Counted from the stretch's first letter, positions 33,625 to 43,124 are shown. The stretch is DNA of 64,000 nt from Oscillospiraceae bacterium (GCA_025757845.1 CP107211.1:248001-312000), one strand, 5' to 3'. The notes: a model not told the origin generated them from the letters alone. Numbers and translations are program-made.

Positions 33625-34917
33625 ATGAACACCACAACTTGCTTTGCACCTGCGCACATCCTTCTGCCTGCGGAGCAGATCCCGCTGGAACAGTGGGGCT
33701 GCATTGCCTGCGACCAGTTCACCAGCGACCGCGAGTACTGGCAGCGGGCCAAAGAAGCGGCTGACGGCAGCCCCAGCACCCTGAACCTGATCCTGCCGGA
33801 GGTGTATCTGGAGGACGGCGACGCGGACGCCCGGGTGGAGCAGATCCATGCCACGATGGCGGATTATGCACAGAACGTGCTCACCCGCGCCGTGGACGGC
33901 TTTGTGTATGTGGAGCGCACCGAGCAGAGCGGCCGGGTGCGGCAGGGCCTTGTGGGCAAGGTGGATCTGGAAGCCTACAGCTATCAGCGCGGAGCAAAGT
34001 GCACCGTGCGGCCCAGCGAGAGCACGGTGGAGAGCCGCATCCCGCCCCGCATGAAGGTGCGCACCGGTGCCGCACTGGAAACGCCCCACATCATGATGCT
34101 GGCCGACGACCCTCAGTGCACCCTCATCGAGCCCATCGCGGCCCGCAAGAACGAGCTGCGCAAAGTGTACGAGGGCGAACTGATGCTGGGCGGCGGCCAT
34201 GTGGCCGGTTGGGCCGTGGAGGACCCGGCCATGATCGACCAGATCGAGACGGCACTGGCTGCGCTGGGCAGTCAGGAGGCCTTTGATGCCAAATACCCGG
34301 ATGCTGCCCGCCGCGACCCGCTGACCCTGGCCGTGGGCGACGGCAACCATTCGCTGGCCACCGCCAAGGCCTGCTGGGAGGAGCTGAAAAAGACCCTGAC
34401 CCCGGAGCAGGCCGAGAACCACCCGGCCCGGTGGTGCCTGGCCGAGGTGTGCAACGTCCACTCGCCCGCCATCGAGATCGAGCCCATCCATCGGGTGCTG
34501 TTCAATGTGGACTGCGCTGCCGTGCTGCTGGCGCTGATCACCTGGAGCGACGAGAACATGGCAGGCTGTTGCTTTGGCGGCGAGAAAAAGCAGCCCTTTA
34601 CCCTGGCCGGCCCTCACATGGCCAACGTGCTGAGCTTTGAGGAGCCCACCGCGCCGCTTACTGTGGGCACCATCGACGAATTTATTGAGTATTATCTGGA
34701 GCGTCACCCGGAGGGCCGGGTGGACTATGTACACGATGAACCGGCTGTGCGCGCGCTGTGCAAGAAGGGGGCTGTGGCCTTCCTGATGCCGCCCTTTGCC
34801 AAGAGCGACCTGTTCAAGGGCGTTGTGATGGGCGGCGTGCTGCCCCGCAAGACCTTCAGCATGGGCCATGCGGAGGAAAAGCGCTATTATATCGAGTGCC
34901 GGAAAATTACGGAATAA
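33625..34917 (+). CDS. DUF1015 family protein
   Basis: The ATG at 33625 has a GTGAGG site; the 12 codons before it have none. The 430-residue protein has ILLPAEQIPLEQWGCIACDQ, VGDGNHSLATAKACWEE (the family hallmark GDGHHR-like motif) and KSDLFKGVVMGGVLPRKTFS. DUF1015 proteins are widespread in anaerobes and lack a settled function; a serine-metabolism-related kinase role has been suggested for some. Confidence 0.85.
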   Translation: MNTTTCFAPAHILLPAEQIPLEQWGCIACDQFTSDREYWQRAKEAADGSPSTLNLILPEVYLEDGDADARVEQIHATMADYAQNVLTRAVDGFVYVERTEQSGRVRQGLVGKVDLEAYSYQRGAKCTVRPSESTVESRIPPRMKVRTGAALETPHIMMLADDPQCTLIEPIAARKNELRKVYEGELMLGGGHVAGWAVEDPAMIDQIETALAALGSQEAFDAKYPDAARRDPLTLAVGDGNHSLATAKACWEELKKTLTPEQAENHPARWCLAEVCNVHSPAIEIEPIHRVLFNVDCAAVLLALITWSDENMAGCCFGGEKKQPFTLAGPHMANVLSFEEPTAPLTVGTIDEFIEYYLERHPEGRVDYVHDEPAVRALCKKGAVAFLMPPFAKSDLFKGVVMGGVLPRKTFSMGHAEEKRYYIECRKITE

Positions 34918-35101
34918 ACCCTCTCAGTCAAAACCTGACGGTTTTGCCAGCTCCCCCGAAGAGGGAGCTTTCGGGCTATGCCGGAACCCCATCTCTCTGC
35001 AAAAAAGCTCCCCCTTCGGGACGGATTTCCCCCGGGCCGGGGGGAAATGGCTTGGCCAAAAGGGGGAACAGCTGGCGAACGGATGCGAGCCTGAGAGGGT
35101 T
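34917..35101. repeat. 185-bp palindromic intergenic element with 11-bp terminal repeats
   Basis: The ends AACCCTCTCAG and CTGAGAGGGTT are perfect inverted repeats, and the interior contains further complementary blocks (GCCAGCTCCCCC against GGGGGAACAGCTGGC). It begins at the last base of the DUF1015 stop codon. It has the form of a non-coding MITE-like or REP-like element. A related but shorter element is at 46781-46858. Confidence 0.7.
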
Positions 35102-35142
35102 CCGGGGTAGAACGAACGATGGAAACGAATCATAGGAGAACC

Positions 35143-37068
35143 ATGACATTTGAAGAACTGAATCTGTCCGCCCCGCTCCTGCGCGCTGTGCAGGAGGCAG
35201 GCTATGAGACCCCGTCGCCCATTCAGGCAGCGGCCATCCCGCCGGTGCTGTCCGGCCGGGATCTGATGGGCTGTGCCCAGACCGGCACCGGCAAGACGGC
35301 CGCCTTTGCGCTGCCCATGCTGGACCGCCTCACCGCCAACCCGCCCCGCCGCAAGGGGGCCATCCGCGCGCTGATCCTGACCCCCACCCGGGAGCTTGCC
35401 TTGCAGATCGGCGAGAGCTTTGACGCCTACGGCAAGTACCTGAAATTGCGCAGCACCGTGATCTTTGGCGGTGTGGGCCAGGCCCCGCAGGTGGAGACCC
35501 TGAAAAAGGGCGTGGACATCCTTGTGGCCTGCCCGGGCCGCTTGAACGACCTGATCGGGCAGGGCTTTATCGACCTGTCGGATCTGGAGATTTTTGTGCT
35601 GGACGAAGCCGACCGTATGCTGGATATGGGCTTCGTGCACGATGTGAAGAAGGTAATCGCCAAGCTGCCCAAGGTGCGCCAGAACCTGATGTTCAGCGCC
35701 ACCATGCCCGCCGAGATCGAGCAGCTGGCCGCCGGCATCCTGCGGGACCCGGCCTTTGTCAAGGTGGACCCGGTGTCCAGCACCGTGGACCGCATCCAGC
35801 AGAGCCTGTACCATGTGGAGAAGGGAAACAAGAAATTCCTGCTGCCCTGGCTCATCAAGAACCTGCAGCCCCCGGTGGTCAACGCGCTGGTATTCAGCCG
35901 CACCAAGCACGGGGCCGACAAGATCGCAAGAGACCTCACCAAACAGGGCATCCCGGCGGCGGCCATCCACGGCAACAAGAGCCAGACCGCCCGTGTGACC
36001 GCACTGGAGGACTTCAAGGCCGGTAAGACCAGGGTACTGGTGGCCACCGACATCGCCGCCCGCGGCATCGACATCAGCGAGCTGTCGCATGTGTTCAACT
36101 ACGACCTGCCCGAGGTGCCGGAGACCTATGTGCACCGCATTGGCCGCACGGCCCGTGCCGGAGCCGACGGCACCGCCGTCAGCTTCTGCGCCCCGGAGGA
36201 GCAGGAGTATCTGGCCGGCATCGAAAAGCTGAACCGCCGGAAGATCCCGGTGGTGTCCGGCCACCCGTGGGACGGTGTGCCCGCCCCGGTGCGCCCGGAG
36301 CCGCCCGTGCGCGGCAAAAAGCCCAAAGCTGCCCCCGAACAGGCCGGAAAGCAGCCGGAACAGCAGGCAAAGCCCGCCAAGGCAGCGGCCGCCCCTGCAA
36401 AGCCTGAAAAAAAGGCTGCCGCCGCGCCCAAAGCGCAGGCAAAGCAGCCCGTAAAACTGGAAAAAGAGGAACGAACCATGGATGATCCCAAGCGTACTTC
36501 CGGCGGGCGCAGCAATGACCGCCGTTCCAACAATAACAACAACAGCCGCCCCCGCCGGGAGCAGAACGCCCCGGCCCGCGGCAGCAATGCCCAGCCCAAA
36601 TTTGACCCGCACTTTGTGAGCGCCCCGGAGGCAACGCCGCTGCGCTCGGCCAGAAAGGCCCCGGCTGCTCCCGCTGCCCCGGCCATCAAGACCGCGCAGG
36701 GTGCTCAGGCCGTGCAGGGCCAGAATGCCCCGAACGGCGACCGCCGCAATGCAGGCCGCCGCAGCGACCGGAACACCCTGAACGACCGCAATGCCCGCCC
36801 GGCTGCAGCCGGTGGTGCAGGCCGTGCCCCGCGCAGCGAGCGCAATGAGCGCACCGGCAGCCCCCGCAGTGCCGCCGGCGGCGCAGGCCGCGCCCCCAAG
36901 GCCGACACCGGCCGCCGCAGCCGTCAGCCCGCCGCAAAGGACGAGGACCCGGGCCTTGTGCTCATCAGCCGCCGCCCGCCGCAGCAGAAGTTCACGAACT
37001 TTGAGGAGTACATGAACGCCCACGGCGGTGCCACCGCCCCCATTGAGGACCACAGCGACGAGGTATGA
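35143..37068 (+). CDS. DEAD-box RNA helicase with long disordered tail
   Basis: The ATG at 35143 follows AGGAGAACC. The first 380 residues contain the Q motif (TPSPIQ), Walker [19 protein letters not shown] ([13 protein letters not shown]), SAT and HRIGRTAR. The remaining ~260 residues are Ala/Pro/Arg/Asn-rich and disordered, with basic RRN and RSDR stretches probably binding RNA. It likely unwinds structured RNA in ribosome assembly or decay. It overlaps the methyltransferase gene by 4 bp. Confidence 0.93.
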   Translation: MTFEELNLSAPLLRAVQEAGYETPSPIQAAAIPPVLSGRDLMGCAQTGTGKTAAFALPMLDRLTANPPRRKGAIRALILTPTRELALQIGESFDAYGKYLKLRSTVIFGGVGQAPQVETLKKGVDILVACPGRLNDLIGQGFIDLSDLEIFVLDEADRMLDMGFVHDVKKVIAKLPKVRQNLMFSATMPAEIEQLAAGILRDPAFVKVDPVSSTVDRIQQSLYHVEKGNKKFLLPWLIKNLQPPVVNALVFSRTKHGADKIARDLTKQGIPAAAIHGNKSQTARVTALEDFKAGKTRVLVATDIAARGIDISELSHVFNYDLPEVPETYVHRIGRTARAGADGTAVSFCAPEEQEYLAGIEKLNRRKIPVVSGHPWDGVPAPVRPEPPVRGKKPKAAPEQAGKQPEQQAKPAKAAAAPAKPEKKAAAAPKAQAKQPVKLEKEERTMDDPKRTSGGRSNDRRSNNNNNSRPRREQNAPARGSNAQPKFDPHFVSAPEATPLRSARKAPAAPAAPAIKTAQGAQAVQGQNAPNGDRRNAGRRSDRNTLNDRNARPAAAGGAGRAPRSERNERTGSPRSAAGGAGRAPKADTGRRSRQPAAKDEDPGLVLISRRPPQQKFTNFEEYMNAHGGATAPIEDHSDEV

Positions 37069-37910
37069 GCCTGAACGAATTTGCCCCCTGGCAGTGCCCC
37101 CTGTGCGGCGCGCCGCTTGCCGGGGATGTGTCCCTGAAATGTGCCCGGAACCACAGCTTTGACCGTGCAAAAGAGGGCTACTGGCATCTGCTGCCGGTGC
37201 AGAGCATGCGCACCAAAGCCCCCGGAGACAGCAAAGAGATGGTGGCGGCTCGCCGCGCTTTCCTGAACGCCGGATATTACGGTATCTTCGGGCAGGCGGC
37301 GGGGGAGCTGTGCCTGGAATACGGCCAGCCTGCTGCCCCGGGTGCCGCACTGCATCTGCTGGATGCGGGCTGCGGCGAGGGCTGGTATGACCGCTGCATC
37401 GCGCAGCAGTTTGCCAAGGCGGGCAGGCCGCTGCAGATGGCCGGGTTCGACATTGCCAAGCCTGCCGTGCGTCTGGCCGCCAAAGCACTGCCTGCCGCCC
37501 GGTACGCGGTGGCCTCCAGCTTCAGCCAGCCGGTGCGCACCGGCTGGGCCGACCTGCTGCTGAACTGCTTCTCGCCCTTTGCGCAGGAAGAGTTCCAGCG
37601 GGTATTGCGCCCCGGCGGACGCATGATCTATGTGGTGCCCGGCGCGGAACATCTCTACCAGATGAAGGCCGTGCTCTACGACACGCCCTACAAGAACCCG
37701 GTGCAGGAAGTTGCCTACCCGGGCTTCCGGGCCATCGGCGAGCGGGAAGTACAGGGCACCATCACGGTGCCCCACGACCAGCTGGAAGCGCTGTTCGCCA
37801 TGACCCCCTATTACTGGAAAACGCCCCGCGACGGTGCGGCCCGTCTGGCCGCCCTGCCGGAGCTGACCACCGACATCGCATTCCGGTTTTTGCTGTTTGA
37901 GAAGCTGTGA
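37065..37910 (+). CDS. RlmA-like 23S rRNA guanine-N1 methyltransferase
   Basis: The 281-residue protein starts with a zinc-binding CPLC...CARNHSFD module and an EGYWHLLP segment, then [16 protein letters not shown] and the SAM motif [12 protein letters not shown]. This order is typical of RlmA(I)/(II), which modify G745 or G748 of 23S rRNA. Coupling to an RNA helicase supports an rRNA-processing role. Some homologues confer tylosin resistance; that cannot be judged here. Confidence 0.85.
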   Translation: MSLNEFAPWQCPLCGAPLAGDVSLKCARNHSFDRAKEGYWHLLPVQSMRTKAPGDSKEMVAARRAFLNAGYYGIFGQAAGELCLEYGQPAAPGAALHLLDAGCGEGWYDRCIAQQFAKAGRPLQMAGFDIAKPAVRLAAKALPAARYAVASSFSQPVRTGWADLLLNCFSPFAQEEFQRVLRPGGRMIYVVPGAEHLYQMKAVLYDTPYKNPVQEVAYPGFRAIGEREVQGTITVPHDQLEALFAMTPYYWKTPRDGAARLAALPELTTDIAFRFLLFEKL

Positions 37911-37912
37911 CC

Positions 37913-37950
37913 AAAAAGCTCCCCTGACCACAGGTCAGGGGAGCTTTTTT
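37913..37950. terminator. Bidirectional terminator between rlmA-like and MATE genes
   Basis: AAAAAGCTCCCCTGACC-ACA-GGTCAGGGGAGCTTTTT is a perfect 17-bp stem serving both convergent genes. Confidence 0.92.
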
Positions 37951-39308
37951 CATGCGTGATATTCCATCCACTTGCCCTTCCAGGCGTAGAGGATCATGAG
38001 CCCGGCACCCAGTGCCCAGGACACCGGGTAGAGGATGAACACCCCTTCGATGCCGGAGAAGAGGGGCAGCACCCACTGGATCCACACGATGCGGAACAGG
38101 CACAGCGACACCAGCAGTACCACCATGGGCGGTACGCTGGCACCGGTGCCGCGCACCGCACCGGCCAGCCCGTGCAGGATGCTGAGCAGGAAATAGAAGG
38201 GGCAGAACCACCGCATGGCAGCGGCCCCAAAGGCCACCACCGCCTCGTCCTGGGTAAACAGATGCAGAATGGCGTTTTGCCCCAGCAGCAGTAAGGTTCC
38301 GGTGATCAGGGTGTACACCACTCCCACCGCCAGGGTGACCCAGGTGCCCTTTTTGACCCGGTCCAGCCGGCCTGCGCCGTAGTTCTGGCCCACAAAGGTG
38401 GTGGCGGCCATGCTGATGCTGCTCACCGGCAGGATGTTGAAGCCGTCGATCTTCATGTAGGCGGCAAACCCGGCCATGGCGGCGGCACCGTAGCTGTTCA
38501 CGCTGGCCTGCACCAGCACGTTGGAAAAGGAGATGACCATGTTCTGGATGCCGGTGGGCAGGCCCACCCGGATGATGCGGGCGGCCATCTTTTTGTGCAG
38601 GCGGATCTCGCGGGGGATCACCCGGCAGTCGTCGGTGGATTTTATCAGAAACCGCAGGCTCAGCACGCAGGACACCAGCTGGCTGATATCGGTGGCGATG
38701 GCGGCCCCCGCCACGCCCATGCGGAAGATCACGATGAACACCAGATCCAGCACGATGTTGGTCACCGAGGCCCATGCCAGATAGATGAGGGAGCGGCGGG
38801 AGTTTCCGGCGGCGTTCAGGATGCCGGCAGTCATGTTGTACACTACACTGAACAGCACGCCGCCAAAATAGATGCGGATGTAGGTCACGGCATCCCCCAG
38901 CACCTCGGCGGGGGTGTTCATGGCCACCAGCAGGGCCCGGCCGCAGGCGATGCCGCCCACAGTGAGCAGCAGGCCCATAATCACGGCGATGGCCAGCGAG
39001 GTGTGCACGGCCTCCTGGGCTTCCCGGTGGTCCTTGGCCCCCAGGAACTGCGACACCACCACGCCCGCGCCCACGGCCAGGCCCTGGCTGAAGCCGATGA
39101 GCAGATAGATGGGGGAACCGCTGGAGCCCACGGCGGCCAGCGCGTTCGCACCGACAAAGTTGCCCACGATGATGCTGTCGGCGGTGTTGTACAGCTGCTG
39201 CAGCAGGTTGCCGAAGATCAGCGGCAGGGCGAACAGCAGCAGGCTCTTGACGATGCTGCCCTCGGTCATCAGATTGTTTTGGGAGGGGGTTTCAACGGCG
39301 TTTGCCAC
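37950..39308 (-). CDS. MATE-family efflux transporter
   Basis: The 452-residue protein has twelve hydrophobic helices in two halves and the MATE pattern LPLIFGNLLQQLYNTADSII, GSSGSPIYLL and FVGQNYGAGRLDRVKKG. It starts at GTG 7 nt after AAGGAG. It exports cationic drugs or metabolites using a Na+ or H+ gradient; the substrate is not deducible. Confidence 0.93.
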   Translation of the reverse strand: MANAVETPSQNNLMTEGSIVKSLLLFALPLIFGNLLQQLYNTADSIIVGNFVGANALAAVGSSGSPIYLLIGFSQGLAVGAGVVVSQFLGAKDHREAQEAVHTSLAIAVIMGLLLTVGGIACGRALLVAMNTPAEVLGDAVTYIRIYFGGVLFSVVYNMTAGILNAAGNSRRSLIYLAWASVTNIVLDLVFIVIFRMGVAGAAIATDISQLVSCVLSLRFLIKSTDDCRVIPREIRLHKKMAARIIRVGLPTGIQNMVISFSNVLVQASVNSYGAAAMAGFAAYMKIDGFNILPVSSISMAATTFVGQNYGAGRLDRVKKGTWVTLAVGVVYTLITGTLLLLGQNAILHLFTQDEAVVAFGAAAMRWFCPFYFLLSILHGLAGAVRGTGASVPPMVVLLVSLCLFRIVWIQWVLPLFSGIEGVFILYPVSWALGAGLMILYAWKGKWMEYHA

Positions 39309-39449
39309 GGGAGATCTCCTTTCGATGCAGTGGATGAAAACTATCTTTTACCATAACACAAAACCGGGCCGGACACAAGAGCAAAGGCCGCGTGCTGCAT
39401 AATTGCGGCACAGCGGCCCATACTCCCTGCAGAAAGGCAGGGGAGCAGG

Positions 39450-40373
39450 ATGCATGCACAGCACGACCAGCACCGGGGGTGGAACCCCTTCTGGGCGGCA
39501 CTGGGGGCGGCGCTTCTGGTGCTGGTGCCGCTGGTGGGCGGCACGGTCTTGCTCAGTCGGCAGCAGCTCAGCCGCCAGCTGCGGCAGGCGGCCCGGAGCC
39601 AGCAGGGCGTGGCGGTGCAGCTCCCGCGGGAGAGCGACCGCCTGACCGTGCTGGTGTGCACGGCGGGGGAGCAGCCGGGCTTTGTGCTGGCCTACCTGAA
39701 CGCCAGCCAGAACGGTGTGCATCTGCTGGCGGTGCCCGCCGGGTTACAGGTGACCTTTGCGGACGAGGACGCGGCGCTGGCCGACTGCTACACGGCGGCG
39801 GGGCCGGCCCGCTGCCGACAGGCACTGATGGAGTGCCTGCCCCTGCCGGAGGATACCCGATACCTGGCGTTGTCGGAGGCCGTACTGGAGCGCATTACGG
39901 CCCGGTACGGGCCGGTGCGGGTGGGCTTTTCCGGGGCGATGACCGCCGGGGAGCTGGCCCGCTATGGCCGCGACAGCCGGGTGCAGGGGCTTTCGGCGGC
40001 AGAAGCCCACGGCTTTCTGACCGGAATGGACGCGGACGCCGTTGTGCCGCAGGCCCACCGGGCCGCGGCGCGGGGCGCGGTGTGGGATGCCTTTTTCCGC
40101 CAGAACCTCGACCTGCTGCCCGGGGCCCTGCCGCAGGCACTGCGGTCGGTGAGTGCTTCGCTGCTGACCGACCTGACCGCACTGGACCTTGACACACTGG
40201 ACCGTACGCTGGAATTTCTGGCCAACAACGAAGCGCAGATCGAGACGCAGGTCCTGCCGGGCGACGAGCAGGCCGGGCGTTACACCCTCAACGAGGAGTC
40301 CCTTGCGGCGGTGCAGAGCTTTTTCAACGTTTCGCCCACCGATGGGCAGGCGTCATCCGCCAGCGAGCCGTAA
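39450..40373 (+). CDS. Membrane-anchored protein, possibly a divergent LCP-like domain
   Basis: The 307-residue protein has one N-terminal membrane helix (WAALGAALLVLVPLVGGTVL) and an outside domain. Its pattern (DRLTVLVCTAGEQPGFVLAY, then a HLLAVPAGLQV strand, and LSAAEAHGFLTGMD) faintly resembles the LytR-CpsA-Psr phosphotransferase fold. The arginine-rich catalytic motifs of LCP enzymes are not evident. GGGGAGCAGG precedes the ATG. Its last 94 bp overlap the convergent MocR gene. Confidence 0.6.
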   Translation: MHAQHDQHRGWNPFWAALGAALLVLVPLVGGTVLLSRQQLSRQLRQAARSQQGVAVQLPRESDRLTVLVCTAGEQPGFVLAYLNASQNGVHLLAVPAGLQVTFADEDAALADCYTAAGPARCRQALMECLPLPEDTRYLALSEAVLERITARYGPVRVGFSGAMTAGELARYGRDSRVQGLSAAEAHGFLTGMDADAVVPQAHRAAARGAVWDAFFRQNLDLLPGALPQALRSVSASLLTDLTALDLDTLDRTLEFLANNEAQIETQVLPGDEQAGRYTLNEESLAAVQSFFNVSPTDGQASSASEP

Positions 40374-41725
40374 CCCAGCACAAAGGTGCCGGGGGCGGTG
40401 CTGCCGCTGCCGGTCAGGTCGTAGTCGCTGAGCAGGCTCAGCCGCACCCCCTGCGCCCTTGCTGCCGCGTGCAGGGCTGCATCCGGCGGGGCATTGCGCA
40501 GGTGTGCCAGCAGATGCAGGCCGGTGTGCAGGCCGGTGAGGGTGAGTTCGCCAGGGGCAAAGGCAGCGTTCAGGGCAGCAGTCAGAGCGTCGCGGCGGGC
40601 CTTGTAGGCCACCCGCTCCCGGGCCAGATGCCGGGTGAAATAGCCCCCGGTGATGAAGCGGGCCAGCGTCTGCTGCTCAAAGCGGCTCACGGTGCCGGAG
40701 TACAGCCGGTATTTGGCGTGCCAGGCAGGCAGCAGGTGTTCCGGCAGCACCATGTAGGCAATGCGGATGCCGGGGGCAAGGCTGCGGGAACAGGTGGACA
40801 GATACACCACCGGGCCGTCGGCTCCGGCCATGCCCTGCAGGCTGGGCAGGGGGCGGGTGTCAAAGCGGAACTCGGAGTCGTAGTCATCCTCAATGATGTA
40901 GCGCTGGCCGGGGCGGCGGGCGGCCCAGTGCAGCAGCTCGGCCCGGCGGCCGGCCGGCATGGTGACCCCGGTGGGGAACTGGTGACTGGGGGTAACGTAA
41001 CACACGGCGGCCCCGGAGCGGTCCAGTGCATCTAGCGAAAGGCCGCCCTCGTCCACGGGCAGGCAGCAGCAGCGCATGCCGGTGTTTTCCAGCACCTGCA
41101 AAGCGCGGGGGTAGCCGGGGGTCTCCACGGCGGCGGTGCCGTGCAGCAGCGGGGCCAGCAGGCCCAGCAGATATTCCAGACCGGCACCCACCACCACCTG
41201 ATGGGCACCGCACTGCACGCCGCGGTATTCGGCCAGATAATCCGCCAGCGCCTGCCGCAGGGCAAGGTCACCCTGGGCGTCGCCGTTGGTCAGCAGCTCC
41301 GGGGAGGAGTACAGCAGTTCCTTCTGCAGCCGCGCCCAGGTGCGGAAGGGAAACAGCCCCGGGTCCACGCCCCGGGTGGACAGGTCGTACCGCACCGGTG
41401 GTTCCGGCGCGGCGGGCTCCGGCACGGCCGGGGCGGGCGACGGGCCCCGTGCATCCGGCCCGACCTGCGGCAGCGCCAGATATTCCTGTACATAAAAGCC
41501 GCTGCGCTCCCGGGCGGCAAGGTAGCCCTCGGCAGTCAGCATCTGGTAGGCGGTGTCCACCGTGTTTACCGAGACCGACAGTTCCGCCGCCAGCCGCCGC
41601 TTGCCAGGCATCCGGGTGCCGGCGGGCAGGGCCCCGGTGCGCATCTCTCCGGCCAGACTGCGGTACAGCTGTTCGTACAGCGGCACCCCGGAGCCCGGCT
41701 CCAGTGCGGTGGTCAAATGGACCAT
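40280..41725 (-). CDS. MocR/PdxR-type regulator lacking the PLP lysine
   Basis: The 481-residue protein has an N-terminal GntR winged helix (PLYEQLYRSLAGEMRTGALP, AAELSVSVNTVDTAYQML) and a fold-type I aminotransferase domain (TPSHQFPTGVTMP, DDYDSEFRF). Where the family has the PLP-binding lysine (SKxLxPxxR) this protein has CSRSLAPGIR, with Arg at residue 314 (codon at 40784-40786). It faces an ECF S-component gene with overlapping divergent promoters, so it probably regulates vitamin uptake. Ligand binding without a Schiff base would be unusual. Confidence 0.88.
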   Translation of the reverse strand: MVHLTTALEPGSGVPLYEQLYRSLAGEMRTGALPAGTRMPGKRRLAAELSVSVNTVDTAYQMLTAEGYLAARERSGFYVQEYLALPQVGPDARGPSPAPAVPEPAAPEPPVRYDLSTRGVDPGLFPFRTWARLQKELLYSSPELLTNGDAQGDLALRQALADYLAEYRGVQCGAHQVVVGAGLEYLLGLLAPLLHGTAAVETPGYPRALQVLENTGMRCCCLPVDEGGLSLDALDRSGAAVCYVTPSHQFPTGVTMPAGRRAELLHWAARRPGQRYIIEDDYDSEFRFDTRPLPSLQGMAGADGPVVYLSTCSRSLAPGIRIAYMVLPEHLLPAWHAKYRLYSGTVSRFEQQTLARFITGGYFTRHLARERVAYKARRDALTAALNAAFAPGELTLTGLHTGLHLLAHLRNAPPDAALHAAARAQGVRLSLLSDYDLTGSGSTAPGTFVLGYGSLADDACPSVGETLKKLCTAARDSSLRV

Positions 41726-41811
41726 GATCGTGTCCTCCTCTTTTTGCAGAATGCCAAACTGGCCCCATAAAAAAACTTTATTCTGGGTATTTTCATGAGG
41801 TCAGTTCAGCG

Positions 41812-41849
41812 TATAATAGGAGCATACCCGCCGGACACCCAAATGTCAA
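41812..41849. promoter_or_regulatory. Overlapping divergent promoters of mocR-like and ECF genes
   Basis: On the minus strand TTGACA (41849-41844), 17 bp and TATGCT (41826-41821) drive the regulator. On the plus strand TATAAT at 41812-41817 lies inside the same stretch and faces the transporter gene. Such overlap lets one bound regulator control both directions. Confidence 0.7.
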
Positions 41850-41948
41850 GTAGGATGGTGGGTAAGCGGCTGCGTGAGCAATCAAAGCCCCGGTGGGGTT
41901 TTGAAACGGAAAAGTCCGGCGATGTTGAAATTTGGAGGGAAAGCAATC

Positions 41949-42602
41949 ATGTCTACTACTGCAATGTGGCTGCTGCTGGCAGTCGTTGTCGTTGCCATCG
42001 TGTTTGGCAGTGTGCTGTACAAGCGCACCTTCACCACCAAGGAACTGGCCCTTACCGGCGTCATGGCCGCGCTGAGCCTGGTGGCCTACCTGTTTTTCCG
42101 GGTGCCGTTCTACGGCGGCTCCTCGTTCCATCTGGGCAACACCTTCACAGCCCTGACCGCCCTGCTGCTGGACGGTGTGTCCGGCGGTCTGGCCGGTGCC
42201 ATCGGTCTGGCTCTGGCCGACATCCTGGCCGGTGACCCGGGCTACGCCATCACAACCTTTGTGCTCAAGTTCATCATCGGCATCACCTGCGGCGCGGTGG
42301 CCCATAAGGCCTTCAAGCTGCGGGAGCTGGACAAGCACAGCAGCGGTTACCTCGTCAAGGTGATCGTGGCCGCGGCCTCCGGCCTGCTGCTGAACGTGTT
42401 TACGGACCCGTTCCTGGGCTACTTCCGCAATGTGTACATCTTTGGCCAGGAATACACCGTGGCACAAGCCCTGACCAAGATCGCAGGCGGCGTCACCTTT
42501 GTGAACAGCGTGGCCTCCACCGTGTGCGTGGTGGTGCTGTACCTGGCCCTGCGCCCGGCACTGGAGCGTGCCGGGCTGCTGCCCAAGGGCAAAACCAACT
42601 AA
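41949..42602 (+). CDS. ECF transporter S component
   Basis: TTGGAGGG precedes the ATG at 41949; a longer frame is rejected. The 217-residue protein has six hydrophobic helices with TTKELALTGVMAALSLVAYL and LADILAGDPGYAITTFVLKF, typical of vitamin-binding S components. It works with the shared ECF A/A'/T module encoded elsewhere. The divergent PdxR-like regulator suggests a B6 vitamer as substrate; that is inference from context. Confidence 0.85.
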   Translation: MSTTAMWLLLAVVVVAIVFGSVLYKRTFTTKELALTGVMAALSLVAYLFFRVPFYGGSSFHLGNTFTALTALLLDGVSGGLAGAIGLALADILAGDPGYAITTFVLKFIIGITCGAVAHKAFKLRELDKHSSGYLVKVIVAAASGLLLNVFTDPFLGYFRNVYIFGQEYTVAQALTKIAGGVTFVNSVASTVCVVVLYLALRPALERAGLLPKGKTN

Positions 42603-42626
42603 GCCATCTCTCTACCCTGATACAAG

Positions 42627-42685
42627 CACCACCGCCCCCGTCTGCCGGACCCTATCCCCCGGCGGCCGGGGGCGGTGGTGTTTTT
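42627..42685 (+). terminator. Terminator of the ECF gene
   Basis: CACCACCGCCCCC (42627-42639) pairs with GGGGGCGGTGGTG (42668-42680), followed by TTTTT. Confidence 0.85.
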
Positions 42686-42693
42686 GGCCTGTG

Positions 42694-42798
42694 GGGCGGG
42701 AGTTTCTCCGGCGGATGATCCGAGGGTGGGACCCTGTTGCCGCAGGCAATAGGGCGGGAGCTGGAAGCCCCGAACGTCCGCGGAGAAAGCTCCCGCCC
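42694..42798. repeat. 105-bp imperfect palindromic element
   Basis: About 23 bp at the left end (GGGCGGGAG, TTTCTCCG) are nearly the reverse complement of the right end (CGGAGAAA, GCTCCCGCCC). It lies between a terminator and the next promoter and codes for nothing visible. It resembles the other palindromic intergenic elements of the window in form. Confidence 0.5.
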
Positions 42799-42866
42799 TG
42801 CAGGCCGGTTCCGGCCGTTCTGCTTTGCATTCTGGCGGTGCGTGCGGCATAAGATGGAAAAAGAGC

Positions 42867-42895
42867 TTGCACATGGGGGCAAAATATGGTATAGT
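42867..42895 (+). promoter_or_regulatory. Promoter of the glycine riboswitch/symporter unit
   Basis: TTGCAC (42867-42872), 17-bp spacer, TATAGT (42890-42895). A perfect 16-bp palindrome GTGCACAGCTGTGCAC follows at 42905-42920, right at the start of the transcript. Confidence 0.75.
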
Positions 42896-42963
42896 CTTTC
42901 TGTCGTGCACAGCTGTGCACAGAGAAAGAACTGGAAAGACGTGCGGGGAAGCATTGCCCTGCA

Positions 42964-43048
42964 CTCTGGAGAAGCCCGCAGCAGCGGGTGCCGAAGGTGT
43001 AAGGCCGCAGGGAAAGGCGGCTGTATCTCTCAGGCAAAAGGACAGAGC
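42964..43048 (+). ncRNA. Glycine riboswitch, single aptamer
   Basis: The aptamer landmarks are clear: CTCTGGAGAAGCCC at the start, GGGTGCCGAAGGTGTAA in the middle and ATCTCTCAGGCAAAAGGACA at the end. A terminator follows at 43125, so glycine probably switches terminator formation. No second aptamer is seen, which makes this a singlet type. The downstream gene is an alanine/glycine symporter, an expected target. Confidence 0.92.
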
Positions 43049-43124
43049 CATCGTCTGATACGCACAAGGGCACCGCCGGGAATGCGGCGTGCCCGGCAGC
43101 GGAAAATGAATGCGCCTGAATTTT

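Noticed and set aside
32431..37488. Long minus-strand frames of over 800 codons opposite the DUF4015, DUF1015 and helicase genes
   Set aside because: They are antisense shadows caused by high GC content; the plus-strand genes have conserved domains and ribosome sites.
41760..41948. Possible riboswitch in the leader of the ECF transporter gene
   Set aside because: I could not match any known aptamer core, and the region is explained by overlapping divergent promoters for the MocR-type regulator.
43049..43120. Second glycine aptamer after the first
   Set aside because: The stretch has GC-rich hairpins but lacks the CCGAAGG and CAGGCAAAAGGAC landmarks of a second aptamer.
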